Source: Symsagittifera roscoffensis (taxonomy: Eukaryota > Xenacoelomorpha > Acoela > Convolutidae). From it: a stretch of 64,000 nucleotides of DNA. The notes beneath the pieces were generated by a model. The model was given only the letters and a program-made list of their open reading frames with translations, had not been told where the DNA came from and did not search any database. Shown piece after piece: positions 12,421-23,562 of the stretch. The stretch spans positions 67,186,727 through 67,250,726 of the forward strand of contig NC_087063.1 of assembly GCF_963678635.1 (NCBI RefSeq), written 5' to 3'. Position 1 is the first letter of the stretch. Each line of letters opens with the position of its first letter. Position numbers and translations under genes: made by a program.

Positions 12421-13812
12421 TTATTCAAATCGTGTTTGATGTTCAGTGGTCCATTCAAAATTATTTTGTTGTCTGAGGATATTATAGAAGGATCTGAAGT
12501 ATAATTGCATTTTGTAAACGTATTTACTTAAGAAATTTAATATTCCGAGGAATTCTTGGAGTTTCTTTTTATTTGTAGGTGGCTGAAGTTTTTGGATGGC
12601 ATCAATGCGTGATTTTAATGGAGTGATAGTTTCTCGTTCTATATTATGTCCTAAAAATTTAACGCGTGTTAGAAAGAAGTGTGATTTATTGGAAGCTGCC
12701 TTCAAATTTTCGTTCTGAAGTATTTTATGATACTGTTCTGAGACTGTAAACATTTCTTCTTTAGTTTGTGATTCCATAAAAACATCATCTAATTATGTGA
12801 TTGCATTTTTCTTGAGTATTAGTGGTCTAAAAATTTTACTCATAAAAGCTGAAAAAGCTGCTGGTCCTATGGATATTCCGTAGAATAAGCGATTGAATTC
12901 GTATTGTTGATTTCCAATAACAAATTGTGTTAAACGTCGTGATTATTCATCTAGTGGCATTTGATTATAAGCACTATTCATATCTGCGGTTGTGAAATAT
13001 TTACCATTTATCTTTGTTAAGATAACTTGTATGGGTTCAATAGGCCAATTGCATTTTGATTCGTCAATTAGTGAATTGAGGTATCTAGCGTCTAAAACTA
13101 TTTTTAGTGATTCACCTTTTGCTAAAATGATAACAGGGTTTATAAAAGTGTTACCTTTTGGTTGTTCTTCCTTATTTACTGGTGAGATAATTTCGTATCG
13201 TTCTAAAATGTCAAGTAATCAGGTTACCTTGTCATGTAAGTGAATTGGTACTTTAATGGCTCTTTGTTTTTTGAAAACTGCGTCGGGTTTTAACGGGAGG
13301 TTTAGTGATGAACTAATTTTTCCAACGTCAAATTTTGATGTTGCGTAGACTGTTGAATATTTTAACAGTTGTTTTGCTAATTTATCAAATTCAATTTGTG
13401 TAATTTGTGAATGTTCAAAATTAAACATTGTTAAAAATTTTTGTTGTTCTTTTGTGTAATTTGTTATGTTGAATGTTGGTTTAAAATATGGTGTTTTTGT
13501 GAAGTAATCTGTGCTTCTATTTTCATTACTTATTATATTATTTATTGATAATTTTTCGTCAAGAATTGTTGATTGGCAAATATCTAATAATTGGAGTATA
13601 TTATTAACGCGGTTGGCTACTTCATTTATAGGTGAAATTGTAGCATTTGTTTCACAATATCCTAAAATTCCTAAGGTTAATGTTACTTTATATGGTGTAT
13701 TATTATACACGTGTAATGAAATGATGTCGGAATTCGTGTTTTTCGAATATTTTATAGATGAGATCGTAATTTTGAAAAATTCGTGAATAGGTTTAAATTC
13801 GAAGTCTGACAT
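12421..13812 (-). pseudogene. pol: Reverse transcriptase of element A, with stops in the core
   Basis: The fingers and palm are recognisable: LDARYLN near 13080, the first catalytic Asp in TADMNSAYNQM (codon 12982-12984), the FYGISIGPAAFS block near 12885, and the LDD of the active site at 12784-12792. In-frame stops occur at about 13219 (TGA), 12942 (TAA) and 12793-12795 (TAA), the last at the position usually held by Tyr directly before LDD. The thumb (FLGHNI, GILNFL) is in the frame ending at 12421. The enzyme cannot be made from this copy. The upstream frame to 13812 is probably the protease-RT connection. Confidence 0.85.
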
Positions 13813-14038
13813 AAAAAGTTGTTGTTTATTTTGCCTTTTATTATACTGGTGAACTTGTTTTATTAAAAAATTATATATATTTCCTGATAGTGGTTTCAGG
13901 TGTTTCCGTTGTTGATTGTAAATGGGGTAAAATTTTGAAAAAAATGGTGGTTGTTTGTTTAATCTTTGGAAGAATGTTGGGCTGTATTTTTTGTTTTTGT
14001 GTATTTATCTTTGATATGGATCTTACTATTTAAGATGT

Positions 14039-14335
14039 TTATTGTTGGATATATTTAGATATAAATGGTATGCCAATGATATTGTGTTTAATATCAGTAA
14101 TATGAAATATTTGTTTAAATGTTTTGTTTAAAATTTTGTTTTGTTCCATTGTTCTCGTGGGAAGAAGAAATAATTGGATTTTTCCATAACTTACTAATGT
14201 TGATCCTTGTGATGTTGCTAATTTATTAGAGGTTTCAAGAGGTGTTAATTTTAGATGCAATGTTTTGTTTTCGTTCCATGTGGGAATATTAACTATATTT
14301 GATTCTGCTCCTGAGTCAATTAAAAAACAATTTCA
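14039..14335 (-). pseudogene. pol: Aspartic protease fragment of element A
   Basis: The retropepsin active-site motif DSGA is read from 14317 down to 14306 within FLIDSGAES, followed by a frame to the stop at 14039 that contains the expected IIG-type block near the end (HNIIGIPFI). Retropepsin cleaves the Gag-Pol polyprotein. An in-frame TGA lies only a few codons upstream of DSGA at about 14333, so the N-terminal part is in another frame. 14336-14960 holds further broken frames linking to gag. Confidence 0.7.
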
Positions 14336-14960
14336 AGATTTGGTGGTTGAAATTCTTTGTTTCTTGGGCTTTCTAAGAGAACTGGAATTGTCCAAATTTT
14401 TTCTCTTTGTTGTCCTTTTTGTATATTTTGTTATATATGTTTTGTGTTTGAGCATTGTGTTTCGTCTTTTTTATCGGTTTTTAATTACCGTGTTAATTCC
14501 GTTTACTTCTTGTGTAGTTTGTGTATTATCAATGGGTCCAATATAGTAGTTGTGAAGGAGTTCCAATTGATTTTCATATATATGTGAAGTAAAAGGTTGT
14601 TCATATATGATAGGTTCATTGTCGTTTTCGACTGTTATCATATTTACAGAGATGGTTTTATCTGTATCACTTTGTGTATCTGACGATTTACAATTTATAT
14701 GATTTAGTTGTAATTGTTACTTCCTGTGTCATCAATACCTGGGGGGTCTGAAGTTGTTTCTTCAATTGTCTGCACTTGATTAATGTGTCTTTGATGTTTT
14801 GGTGTGCTACTTCTGCATCGATGTTTAGAATCAGGATAACGGTTATTATTCCTATGTGGTGACTGGGAATAATTTCTGTATCGATTATTGTAACTTGAGT
14901 TTCGATTTTGTGAATTAATTTGTGATCTGTTTTGATAACTATCGTTTGATCTGTGATAGT

Positions 14961-17808
14961 TTAATCTATTATATGAATTATTCCTTGATCGATTGTTCGG
15001 GTAATTTTGATTCCGATTGTTGAATAACTTCTATTTCTATTATGTGAATAGTTTCTATTTCTGTTGTATGATGAGTTTCGTGATTGATTATTGGAATAGT
15101 GTCTATTCCTTGGGTTTGATTGGGAACTGGATCCAGAAACAAATTCTGTTGTATTGGAATTCGATCGTGAATAGTTATTTTGTTTATTTTGGCTATTCGA
15201 TCGGTTATATCTATTTTGTGAGGAATTTCGTGTATTTTCTCGTTCGGGTGATCTACCTCTATAACTTGAGTTATATGATGATTGATTCCTTGTGTAATTT
15301 GAGATGCTTGGAAGTGGTTTTCCTGAACTGTCATTACTATATATATTTTTGTTTGGTAGATTTTGGTCTTTTTTCATGTATTGGTAGAATGATTTATTTG
15401 GTTCTTTGTACTTTTGAGGTTTATTCTGATTGTCTTGTTGTTTTTGTCTACATTCGGAAATACTGTGTCCGTATCGTCGGCAATAATTACACCATTTTTT
15501 GAAATATGGTTTGCCTTTAAAGTTTGGATGTTTTTCGTAGATATTTAGTATTTCAGTAATTTTTCAATCAGGTCTGTGTCTGATTCTTGTATGTTATTTA
15601 TATATGTAGTATTTGTTTCAATTCGATTAACATATTGTAGTTTCAGATTTTCTGTTTCTTCGAGTGTCATTGTGATTTCTGCTTGTTCTAGTTTATCTAC
15701 TAATTTTCGAAAATCTAAATCTGGTTCTCGAATTGAGGAAGGGTGAGATGCTTTCTTTTTTATAGCTATTTTCCTTAATTGAGGTGTCAAGGTCATCATT
15801 AAAATTTCTGTCATTTTTGTGTTTTTATAGTCATGTGTATTTAATGAATATGCTTTTCGAACTAGTGTTTCGATTCGTACTGCTAATTGCTTAATTGTTT
15901 CATTTGGTAATCTGCGGATTTCGTTGCATAAAACTCTTTGATGTTGTTTGTTTCTTTCAGAATCAAACATTTTGAAAATTCTTGTGTGAATCTTTTCCAG
16001 TCCAATTTTATTTCTATGGGTAATACTGAAAACCATTTTTGGGCTGCGCCATCTAGTGTTGTTTGTATTAACGCTGTGCGTCTATGTATCCAATTTTGAT
16101 GTAGTTGCGTATTAATTGGTTCGGGTCCTATATTTAAAATTAAATTTGCTGTTTCTGCATTTAAATAATCTTCTACAGAATATTCAGGGTCTGTTCCTGT
16201 GATTACCATTAATGGTTTATTCGATGTTATTGATGATCCACCCATAAGGTATTGATTCATAGTCATCTGTAGTGATTCTGCGGCATTCGGTATTTGTGAA
16301 AAATTTGAAAGTTGATTTTTTGTGATTTTATGTTGCTGAAGGTAGTATGGAAGCGGTATTTCATTTTGCATTTGTGTTGGTTGATAAAAATGCATTAACA
16401 TTGAGTTTTGTGGTTGTATTGGTTGAAAAGATTGTGGGTTAAATGGGTTTTGTATATGCATTTGTTGTGGATTTTGTATATTTGTTGGGTTTTGTGGGTA
16501 AATTTTCATATTATGAGATGGTTGAGATTGTCGCGGTCTCTGTGTGCAATATTCTTTAGTATATGGTGCAAAAATATCTGGTTGATGATAATCTTTGTCA
16601 TCAGATGATAAATAGTTTGTATTATATGGTGTATGTTGTTTGTTTTTATTTTGTTGAAAAAATGGTTTTTTTTCACTTTAATCCTGTGTAAGTTGTGGAT
16701 TATCTGGAAAATTTACTGAATTGGTCGATGTTTTTGGGAGATTCCAATAATGGGAACATAGATGATTTAAATTCTGATGTATTTTTTCGGGGAGGTTGGT
16801 TTGTTCTTGGTTGGAGAGCATAATTATAATTGTGTTCTGCAAAAGTGTTTCTTGTGAACGGTTTTCGTGTTTTTGACGGTATTGTCATTGTTTTATACGT
16901 TTGATAGTCCATATGTGAATACTTTGGAGCAACCGAAGGTTTGACGGTTGATTGTAAGGTTACCTGTGTTAGTGATGTATTTGTATTTCATGGTGTTGTC
17001 AGATTGGGGTGTACTGGTGAAATACTCTGTTGTGTAGTTGTTGCTGTTGTTTGAACGATTTCTTTATTTATGAAGTGTGATGGTGTTTGAATATCTTGTT
17101 TCGTAAGATTTCTGTTTCAATTGAGATTTTCATTATGTATGACTGTTGAATTTAAGCTGTTATTTCGTGTATCAGGTAAAAATGTATTATAATTCAATAG
17201 TGTTGCATCAATGGTTAATGGTTCTACTTGTACATAATCTCTGTGAAAAAATATTGCACTTATTGCTTGACTCGAGATAGCTTGTGGGATATTTATAATT
17301 ACTGGATGAGACCATTCAGGGTCCCAAACGTAATCTGATTGTTCTGAAAGAACAGTGTCATCATTGGTATTTTGAGGTCTGAAATTTTTTCTTGCTTGTG
17401 AAATTAAATCTAAATTGTGGGTGAATAATCAATTATAGACCATGCTAAGATCTTTTGTAAATCATGTTTAGTGTTTTGTGAAACAACTTCTTTAGTGAAA
17501 TTTTCGCGAATTATATGTATAAATGTTGAAAATACTGTGATTTCATTTCGTACTTTTGTATGTTTGGATGTTTGCTCTTCGTTAGTGAATATGGAGTTTG
17601 CTCTTTGTGAATTATAATATTGTATGCTTTTGATATATTCTATGAATTATTTTGAAAATTCTAGTTCAATATCGTCTGTTTGAATTACATATTTACAATG
17701 GGCTGTGTTTGGTGTGCTGAATTCTATGGTGTAGATTCCATATTGTTGTGTTAGATTATATATGTCTTTTAAATAATGTTCCAGAGAATGATTTTCTACT
17801 TTCTCGTG
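14961..17808 (-). pseudogene. gag: gag of element A (long, with CCHC knuckle and N/R/S-rich tail)
   Basis: A frame opens near 17808 and continues through several frame changes and stops (one TAA at 17647-17649). The Retrotrans_gag-like capsid region is at 16110-15650, with the typical A..W...P..I...W..F...F pattern. A single zinc knuckle, CX2CX4HX4C (CNYCRRYGHSISEC), is at 15491-15450. After it comes a low-complexity Asn/Arg/Ser/Tyr-rich tail to 14961, probably RNA-binding. Counting the N-terminal extension (16510-17808), Gag would have been unusually long. The knuckle and the tail share a frame; the capsid part is in two others. Confidence 0.8.
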
Positions 17809-18885
17809 GCTAGTCTAAGTTAAGGTGTTAACTTACTTAATCTTACTTATGGGTAGTGATTGTGTTCAAGGGTTGGAGAATAGTAAATCGATCCACAAGG
17901 TTCAGGTATAATTAGAACGCAAGCAGTTCGTTAGATACTATTTTAAACTTATTAAGTCTAAGATCTATCCTGGGTCTGGTAAGAGGGGGTTCAAGTGAGG
18001 GATGAATAACCGAAGTTCTTCACTGTTTATCTTAATTTGAATGGTTAGTTTTATTTGAAAATTTCTATTAGTCCTGGGTCTTTTGAAAAGGTTGGATAGT
18101 GAATCGACGTTTGAGGTCGTTAGACACTTGCTAAGTGGTTGAGGGAGAACAAAATTGTTCTTTTTGATCCAAGGATAGGCCTTGATGATCAGATTTTTAA
18201 TTTTAGTGAAATGGAAAAATTATAAAGATCCAAGGATAAGCCTTGATGATCTGATTTTTAAGTTAAGTGAATATAAGTTCAAAATGGTTCAAATTTATTT
18301 AAAAAAAAGATTTGGTTTTTCAAGGATATTAGTGAGCTTATGATTGCTGTTATTTTTAGGTGATGAAGCTGGAACAACAAGATGATTTATAATTACTAAC
18401 TATTTATTGTCATGCTACTAATTCATATTTTTATTTTCAATAAATATTTTTCAAATATGTTTTAAATAATACTGCAGAAATTAGGAAAACCATCTGAGAT
18501 CTTGTTATCAATCGTTATTGTACATTAATAATTTTGTTTAGCGCCTGAAATGATCTTGAAGATTTACTTCAAAATTTTATGTTTGCAAATGAAAATCTAA
18601 ATTCATTGCTAATAAGATTCTAAATATAAAAGTTTGTGTTGGCTTTTGCCGTACAACCATAAAACTAAATGGTAAGTTTCTACGTATTCGTATATCGTCT
18701 CTTGTTCGAGGTCTTCTTCCAATACCGGGTAGTTCTAGTATTGTTTGGAATATCGGCTCTGATCTATTGAGTCGTAGAGACATTTAAATTAAGTTATTAT
18801 CGTGTAACATTTTGAAAATGTTTTGTCTAAATTCTAATCTATATTTGGTTAATTCTAAGCTATTAAGGTCTTATTTGAGACTTAT
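17809..18885 (-). other. Leader (5' untranslated region) of element A
   Basis: About 1.1 kb between primer site and gag. The portion 17811-18260 is clearly related to 47264-47700 in element D: shared phrases include AATAGTAAATC.ATCCACAA and GAAG.TCTTCACTGTTTATC. Conservation here, while the rest of D has diverged or been lost, suggests a role in cis such as packaging, dimerisation or translation. 18580-18783 contains a small open frame with no recognisable product. Confidence 0.55.
18166..18251 (-). repeat. Tandem hairpin pair in the leader of element A
   Basis: Two 25-base copies at 18166-18190 and 18227-18251 differ at one base. Each begins and ends with GATC and contains AAGG...CCTT, so each can fold into a small imperfect hairpin. 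A related copy is at 47621-47644 in element D, also in the leader. Repeated hairpins in a retroelement leader are typical of RNA packaging or dimer signals; that role is inference. Confidence 0.55.
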
Positions 18886-18897
18886 GGTCGCACAAGA
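18886..18897 (-). other. Candidate primer-binding site of element A
   Basis: Immediately downstream of the 5' LTR in the element's sense is TCTTGTGCGACC; the matching position in element D reads CCTGGTGTGACC. Both support a site of the form TKGTGYGACC starting two bases after the LTR, the usual layout for a tRNA 3'-end primer. I cannot assign the tRNA. Confidence 0.45.
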
Positions 18898-19307
18898 TGA
18901 GTTAAGACCGAAGTGGTTAACTCATAGAGTAATTTGGGATAAGGTACACCGTCTGCTCGTCATGTTATCTTATTTTCGGCCGGATAGATTCGTGCAACTT
19001 CTTAGTCTAATACCGATCCTAATCTTACTCTTATATCTACTAGTCTCAGGGTGTTTAACTAGTCTCTGCTAGGCTCAATAGATCTAGAGTATACTGGCGT
19101 ATTGCAACTGCTGAAGTTCTCTCGGAGAGGCAACTAATTTCTAAGTTAAATTCAAATCTCTCTAATGCTGAAGTTACAAGTAATTTCAGCACTTACAAAT
19201 AAGTGGGTTGTTAGTTAGATGGAATATGATTGGTTAATATTAAATATTTTACAGTGGTAAAATATCCAATTTATCCAATTATAAAATGTAGTTGAGATCA
19301 GGTTCCG
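18898..19307 (-). repeat. 5' LTR of element A
   Basis: Matches 1188-1597 without gaps, nine differences. Its outer end is followed by CTAT (19308-19311), the target duplication. Its first base in the element's sense is C where the other LTR has T, so the TG end is mutated here. Confidence 0.93.
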
Positions 19308-19311
19308 CTAT

Positions 19312-20743
19312 TATCAAAAACCCTTGAAAAAGTGAAGACATTATAGCTTGAATAGCTTGTTTGGAAAACAAAGCTTATGTGAATCAATCAAGTTTAGTTG
19401 TTCAAAAAGATGTTCAAGCTATGAAGTCTTCTCTTTTTTAATTGATACTAGAATGCTTTTTCAGAGATCGAAACAAGATAATCAAAAATTGACAGCTTTA
19501 TTTAATTAGCAAAAATCTGATAAATTTCAAGCAATCTATTCAAGTGTTGCTTTTTAGGTTGTTTTTCTTACGTCTAGTTCATGCAAGTAAATCATGCAAA
19601 AGAAGTTTCAAAACTTCAAATTGATGCAAAAGCTTGCCAAAAAATTGAATTTTTTTCAGCAAGTTCCTTGACCAGTTTTCTAAAAATTTCATAAACTTTT
19701 GCGAAATTACATCAAAAGATCTATCTGAAACCAAATTTTGACCAGCACATTTTTTCTGGAACTCAAACAAAAAACTGAATTCAGTATTGCCGTAAGTATA
19801 GGCATTTCTGCAGCGCAACACCCAAAAAACAGCAGCTCCGAAATGAAAACAGCGAAAGATATTCGAACCCGTTCACAAGGAAAATCCTACACTATCAAAA
19901 ACGCAAATTGCCTGAAAAAAGCGAGCTCGCCAAACGATTGAGTCAGAGCGCTTTAACCTACTCGCATTTTAAAGACAATCCATTTCCCCTCATTTGAGCC
20001 ACCGGGAGAATTAGACAAATAGCTGATAGTGAAACGTGGGCGTTCAACAGTGCTGAAGTACAACAGTGCCGAAAAAAATGGTGTTCAACTGTGCGAAATG
20101 TAACTTGAATACTGTTTTATTTATCTTGTCACAGTTACTTTCACATGAACGGAAGGTGAAAAGACAAAATTGACCATTTTAATTGATGCAGCTTTTTAAA
20201 CAAACAAAAGTTCCCAAATGCAGTTCCATATACATTTTCACGGACAAAAAATTAACTCAGCAAACCAACAATTTTTGTTCTCCGTTTCAGCTCCCAATCA
20301 AATTAGTATTCACGCTAATGTGAAGGAAATTTACAAACAGAACTGAAATTTTCCAAATGTCCTCAATTTTCGGCACTGTAGAACACAACGTCAGTTTCGG
20401 CGGGGCGTTCAGCATTGATGAATACAACAGTGACGAAAATGAAATTGTGTTCAACTGCGCCGAAAAATGAGGGTATTTGAAAGCTTTGAGTTTTGTTTTA
20501 ACGATGAACTCAATTTTTTTAACAAGAAGTTTTGCGAGAGGCGAAAGTTCTTGTTACAGCCTCTATCAACCGATTGCCCAAACTATTGAAAAACGAAGTA
20601 TTTTTAGGCTGGTTTCGAGAGTGATGAAACTTTGCAAAACTTAGTCATCTATCCAGCCGTAAAATCCTGAAAATTTTGAAATGATTGTGGAGTGAAAACT
20701 AAGTTGTGTAATGATTTTAAACTTAGGCAAAATATCTCTGATC
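19312..20743. other. Noncoding spacer between elements A and B
   Basis: No gene is supported. A small plus-strand frame (19738-19941) has no protein-like features that I trust. The only structure noticed is the repeat pair at 20035-20470, listed separately. Confidence 0.45.
20035..20470. repeat. Direct-repeat pair with CAACTG..CCGAAA phrases
   Basis: About 60 bases at 20043-20098 recur in diverged form at 20406-20466: both have GGCGTTCA/CGTTCA, ACAACAGTG.CGAAAA and GTGTTCAACTG.GC.GAAA in the same order. Between them GGCACTGTAGAACACAACG gives a reverse-oriented echo. This may be the two ends of a short nonautonomous element; no target duplication is evident. Confidence 0.4.
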
Positions 20744-21134
20744 TGAGAAAATACGGTTTTGATAAGTTAATTGATCCTATAAGTCGAGTAACCGTAAAGT
20801 AGAAAGTTAGTCGGAGACAATGAAATGGCGGTCAACCAAAGGTGACAGACAACTCCGAAGACTAATACTAGTTAGCGCCAGACAGATATATAAATTAAAT
20901 AGCAACAACTAGAATCAAACTGGACTCGAAAGAAGAACTAATTTAGATACTATGACATTCTCCTTCTTGTAAGAAGTGATGACTTAACTTAAGTACTCAA
21001 TGAAATGTTGTTGTATGAATGAAATAAAGTTAACAACGAGTTTTAACTAGAGTTTTGTTTAGTAACTGCGACCAAATTTAAACTCAATCAATTGAGTTTT
21101 TGCCGCTTCACGGCATGCCCTCTCCCTGGACGTT
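20744..21134 (-). repeat. 3' LTR of element B
   Basis: Nearly identical to 25665-26056. Shared start TGAGAAAATACGG and shared end CTCCCTGGACGTT. The differences I see are near 20758, 20783, 20791 and an indel around 20865. Confidence 0.9.
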
Positions 21135-21236
21135 AGAATGTTTTAAGTTTTGTTTTTCATGTTTTTCCTCTTCTTTATTTTGTTCCTGATTTTTCCGCTT
21201 TTTGAATGCTGTCAATCATGACTGCCCCCATTTTGT

Positions 21237-21965
21237 TCACTGCTGTGCGCTTCCTGCTCGACCGTCTTGAGCTGGTCTCGTCCAATGAGCTCGCCGAATC
21301 TTGGCTTGAATATGAAACAAGCCGTTGTTTCCTGCCCCGCTTTTTCCCTCCAGTTTGTGGATTTTGTGCTGTGCTAATTCGCGTTCCGTATCCTGTGGTG
21401 TATTTTCCGTGGTGCCGTTTTTCCTCCAGTTGGTCTCGATTTCCGCCTTTCGTGCAATCGTATACTCTGTTGCCGTCTCGTAACCGCTCGGTAGAATCGT
21501 TATCGTCTCCGTCGGTACTTGATCTTGTCCCCCACTAGACGTTCCTTGTCTCTCCCCTTCAACATCCGCTCCCGGGTTGCCCTCATTCGTCGTTTCGATA
21601 GCTTGTCTTGTCGTTGCCAGCGGTAAACAGTCATCCTCGTCCGATTCCGAATCCTCCACATTGTCCCTGATTTGGAGTTTAGATAGTTTTCCTACGATGC
21701 GTTGATAGGTTCCCGCGGTGCCTTTTGATGTGCTTGGTTGGTTTGCCAATAAATTCCGTTTCAGGACCCACGGCGTTGGTGGTGCAGCAATTTGGCCCGG
21801 CGCCCTTTTCTTCTGAATAGTCGTCCGTTTCAGTGCTAATCCCGATTTTCTAAGCACAGCACCATTACTCATTTTAATAGTATGTTCACTCTGATTTATT
21901 ATACTGGATTTCAATGGTTTATACCTATTCAGATTCTGCTCTCCTGTCCGCTGCATTACTACCAC
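21237..21965 (-). CDS. pol: C-terminal tail of the element B polyprotein
   Basis: A 242-residue open frame downstream of the integrase core. It begins with a basic stretch, has an acidic SESDEDD cluster near residue 102-108 and is otherwise polar and disordered-looking. It lies just before the 3' LTR. It is probably the end of Pol after integrase; an independent small ORF is the alternative. No domain is recognised. Confidence 0.5.
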   Translation of the reverse strand: MVVMQRTGEQNLNRYKPLKSSIINQSEHTIKMSNGAVLRKSGLALKRTTIQKKRAPGQIAAPPTPWVLKRNLLANQPSTSKGTAGTYQRIVGKLSKLQIRDNVEDSESDEDDCLPLATTRQAIETTNEGNPGADVEGERQGTSSGGQDQVPTETITILPSGYETATEYTIARKAEIETNWRKNGTTENTPQDTERELAQHKIHKLEGKSGAGNNGLFHIQAKIRRAHWTRPAQDGRAGSAQQ

Positions 21966-23401
21966 TGGTTAGCAATCCGGTCATCAGCCAGTCTCATTGG
22001 GTGGCGCCTGTTATTCAAATCACATTCCGTATCAGATTGGACTCCCCAGTTCGTGTTCATCAGTTCTGGCATCGCTTGAGTGTTCGGGTCTGGTTCATCT
22101 AAACAAGCAGATTTTGAGGGTATTACGTTTTCCCAATTTTATTGCTTAATCATGGCAATTTGGTCAAGTTCTTGAGGACCGTGTTAGCTTCCCGACCGTG
22201 GTGCGCTTCAAACGGTGTTAAGTTCAGGGTGGCGTTTTTGGCGAAACTTAAAGCACCGAGGGCCCTTTCAACCATCCGATCCAAGAGTTCCGGTTTTTCC
22301 TCCCGCGCTTACGTTAGTACTGAATTCTTGATGCTGCCACTTATCCGCTCGACGCACCCTGTTGCCCGATGATCATTAACTGGCGAGGTAAGCATTTCAA
22401 TTCCTTCTTTATGACAGAATGCTCGGACCTCCTTGGACAAATTTCGTTCCCTGGTCAACTCGGATTTGTCGCGGAACTCCGTTGGCAATGATGTATGCTT
22501 TTAAAAATTTTACGATTTTGTCCGACCGATTTGAATTACACACCATAGCCGATGGCCAACGAGAACACCAATCCACAGCCACCAGAACATACTTTTTGGA
22601 TTCTTTTAAATAATTCATTGGCCCCCAAAAGTCTAATTGCACCGATTCATTCGTTTCTTTGGGCTCAGGTATTTTCCCTACATCTCCTTTCGAACACATG
22701 TTTTTCAAATTCTTACCAGCTAATGTGCATTCTTGACAATTTCCTGCGGTTGTCGCTAAGCTGCGGAACATTGTCACTAAGCCATGGTAATAATAGTGCA
22801 ATCTGTTATTCACCGCCGCGTGCAAAGTGTTTGGAATGACTAGTCTCTCATCCATCCATAAGCATCCGTCTTTCACATGAAAATCATGAGTGTACTGGGC
22901 ATAATATTTACCCTTAGCTGCAATTTTTGTGTGTAAATGTGGGTCTTTGCACTCAATCATTTCAATGATTGCTTGGAGTTGAGGATCTGAACTATACTGC
23001 GTTTCGATAAATCGACGATTGAACAGTTCTGGAAGGGCGGTTTGCTTACTAACCACTTTGCAGTTTCTCGGAATAACCGACATAACGCGATTTTCAGGAT
23101 TAACCGGCGGATAACTTTCGCCGGGATAAACCGAAGGAATGGAAATAATGGCGTTACTCTTAGTGCTCCGGACTTCTGTGGTGACTGCTTGCATATACTG
23201 GTCAATCTCCTCTATTTCATCGCTACTACTAATGCTGGGGTGTCGTTCCAATAATTTTCTGATCTTCCGTTCCATAGTTAAATTAGATTTTGAATGTTGA
23301 ATATTTGTACTGTCAAAAAAATAATCCCAATTAAATTTCACTAGACTTAATTGACCTGCCGGAAATGCAATTCGTCGCTCTGTGATTGGTCCACTTTCCA
23401 C
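21966..23401 (-). pseudogene. pol: Integrase of element B
   Basis: The long frame 23401-22409 carries the zinc-binding region (H residues around HYYYHG, then CQEC near 22733-22745), the first catalytic Asp in VQLDFWGP and the second in IRVDQGTKF near 22455. The Glu sits in CVERISGSIK at about 22354 in another frame after a frameshift near 22410, followed by LGALSFAKNATLNLTPFEAH. An in-frame stop lies at about 22313. The enzyme is therefore broken, though the D, D, E residues are all visible. Confidence 0.85.
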
Positions 23402-23562
23402 CGCATGATCGTTCGCCCTCTACCGGCTGTTTGATATTCGATATATTACAAACGCGTTTATTATGATTAGCCTTCGGAGACTCGAGTCTACCTTTGGAGA
23501 AAGCTTCCTTTTTAAATCCGAGGGCGGATCTAATTTGACTAATTTTTGCCACCGTAAACAAA

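Larger units (their letters stand above)
1188..19307 (-). mobile_element. Element A: 18.1-kb env-type Ty3/gypsy LTR retroelement, decayed
   Basis: Two 410-bp direct repeats (1188-1597, 18898-19307) bound an interior read on the minus strand in the order leader, gag, protease, RT, RNase H, integrase, small membrane ORF, P/S/T-rich ORF, env-like region, accessory ORF. This pol order is that of Ty3/gypsy elements and retroviruses. The LTR outer ends read TG...CA in the element's sense, and CTAT lies at 1184-1187 and again at 19308-19311 as a target duplication. The size is large for the family because of about 6 kb of env-like and accessory sequence plus long untranslated regions. Nearly every frame is interrupted, so this copy is not autonomous. 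Class is sure; the exact clade is not. Confidence 0.93.

Noticed and set aside
12421-13812. Alternative genetic code or programmed readthrough to explain stops in element A
   Set aside because: Stops are of different types (TGA, TAA), accompanied by many frameshifts, and the host-type FkbM gene reads normally with the standard code.
15017-15502. 161-codon plus-strand ORF
   Set aside because: It is antisense to the Asn/Arg-rich tail and zinc knuckle of element A gag; composition (Tyr/Phe/Cys-rich) is what the reverse of that tract gives.
19738-19941. 67-codon plus-strand ORF between elements A and B
   Set aside because: Polar, no motif, no conservation available; not distinguishable from chance.
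21206-21538. Plus-strand ORF over the end of element B
   Set aside because: Antisense shadow of the Pol C-terminal frame on the minus strand.
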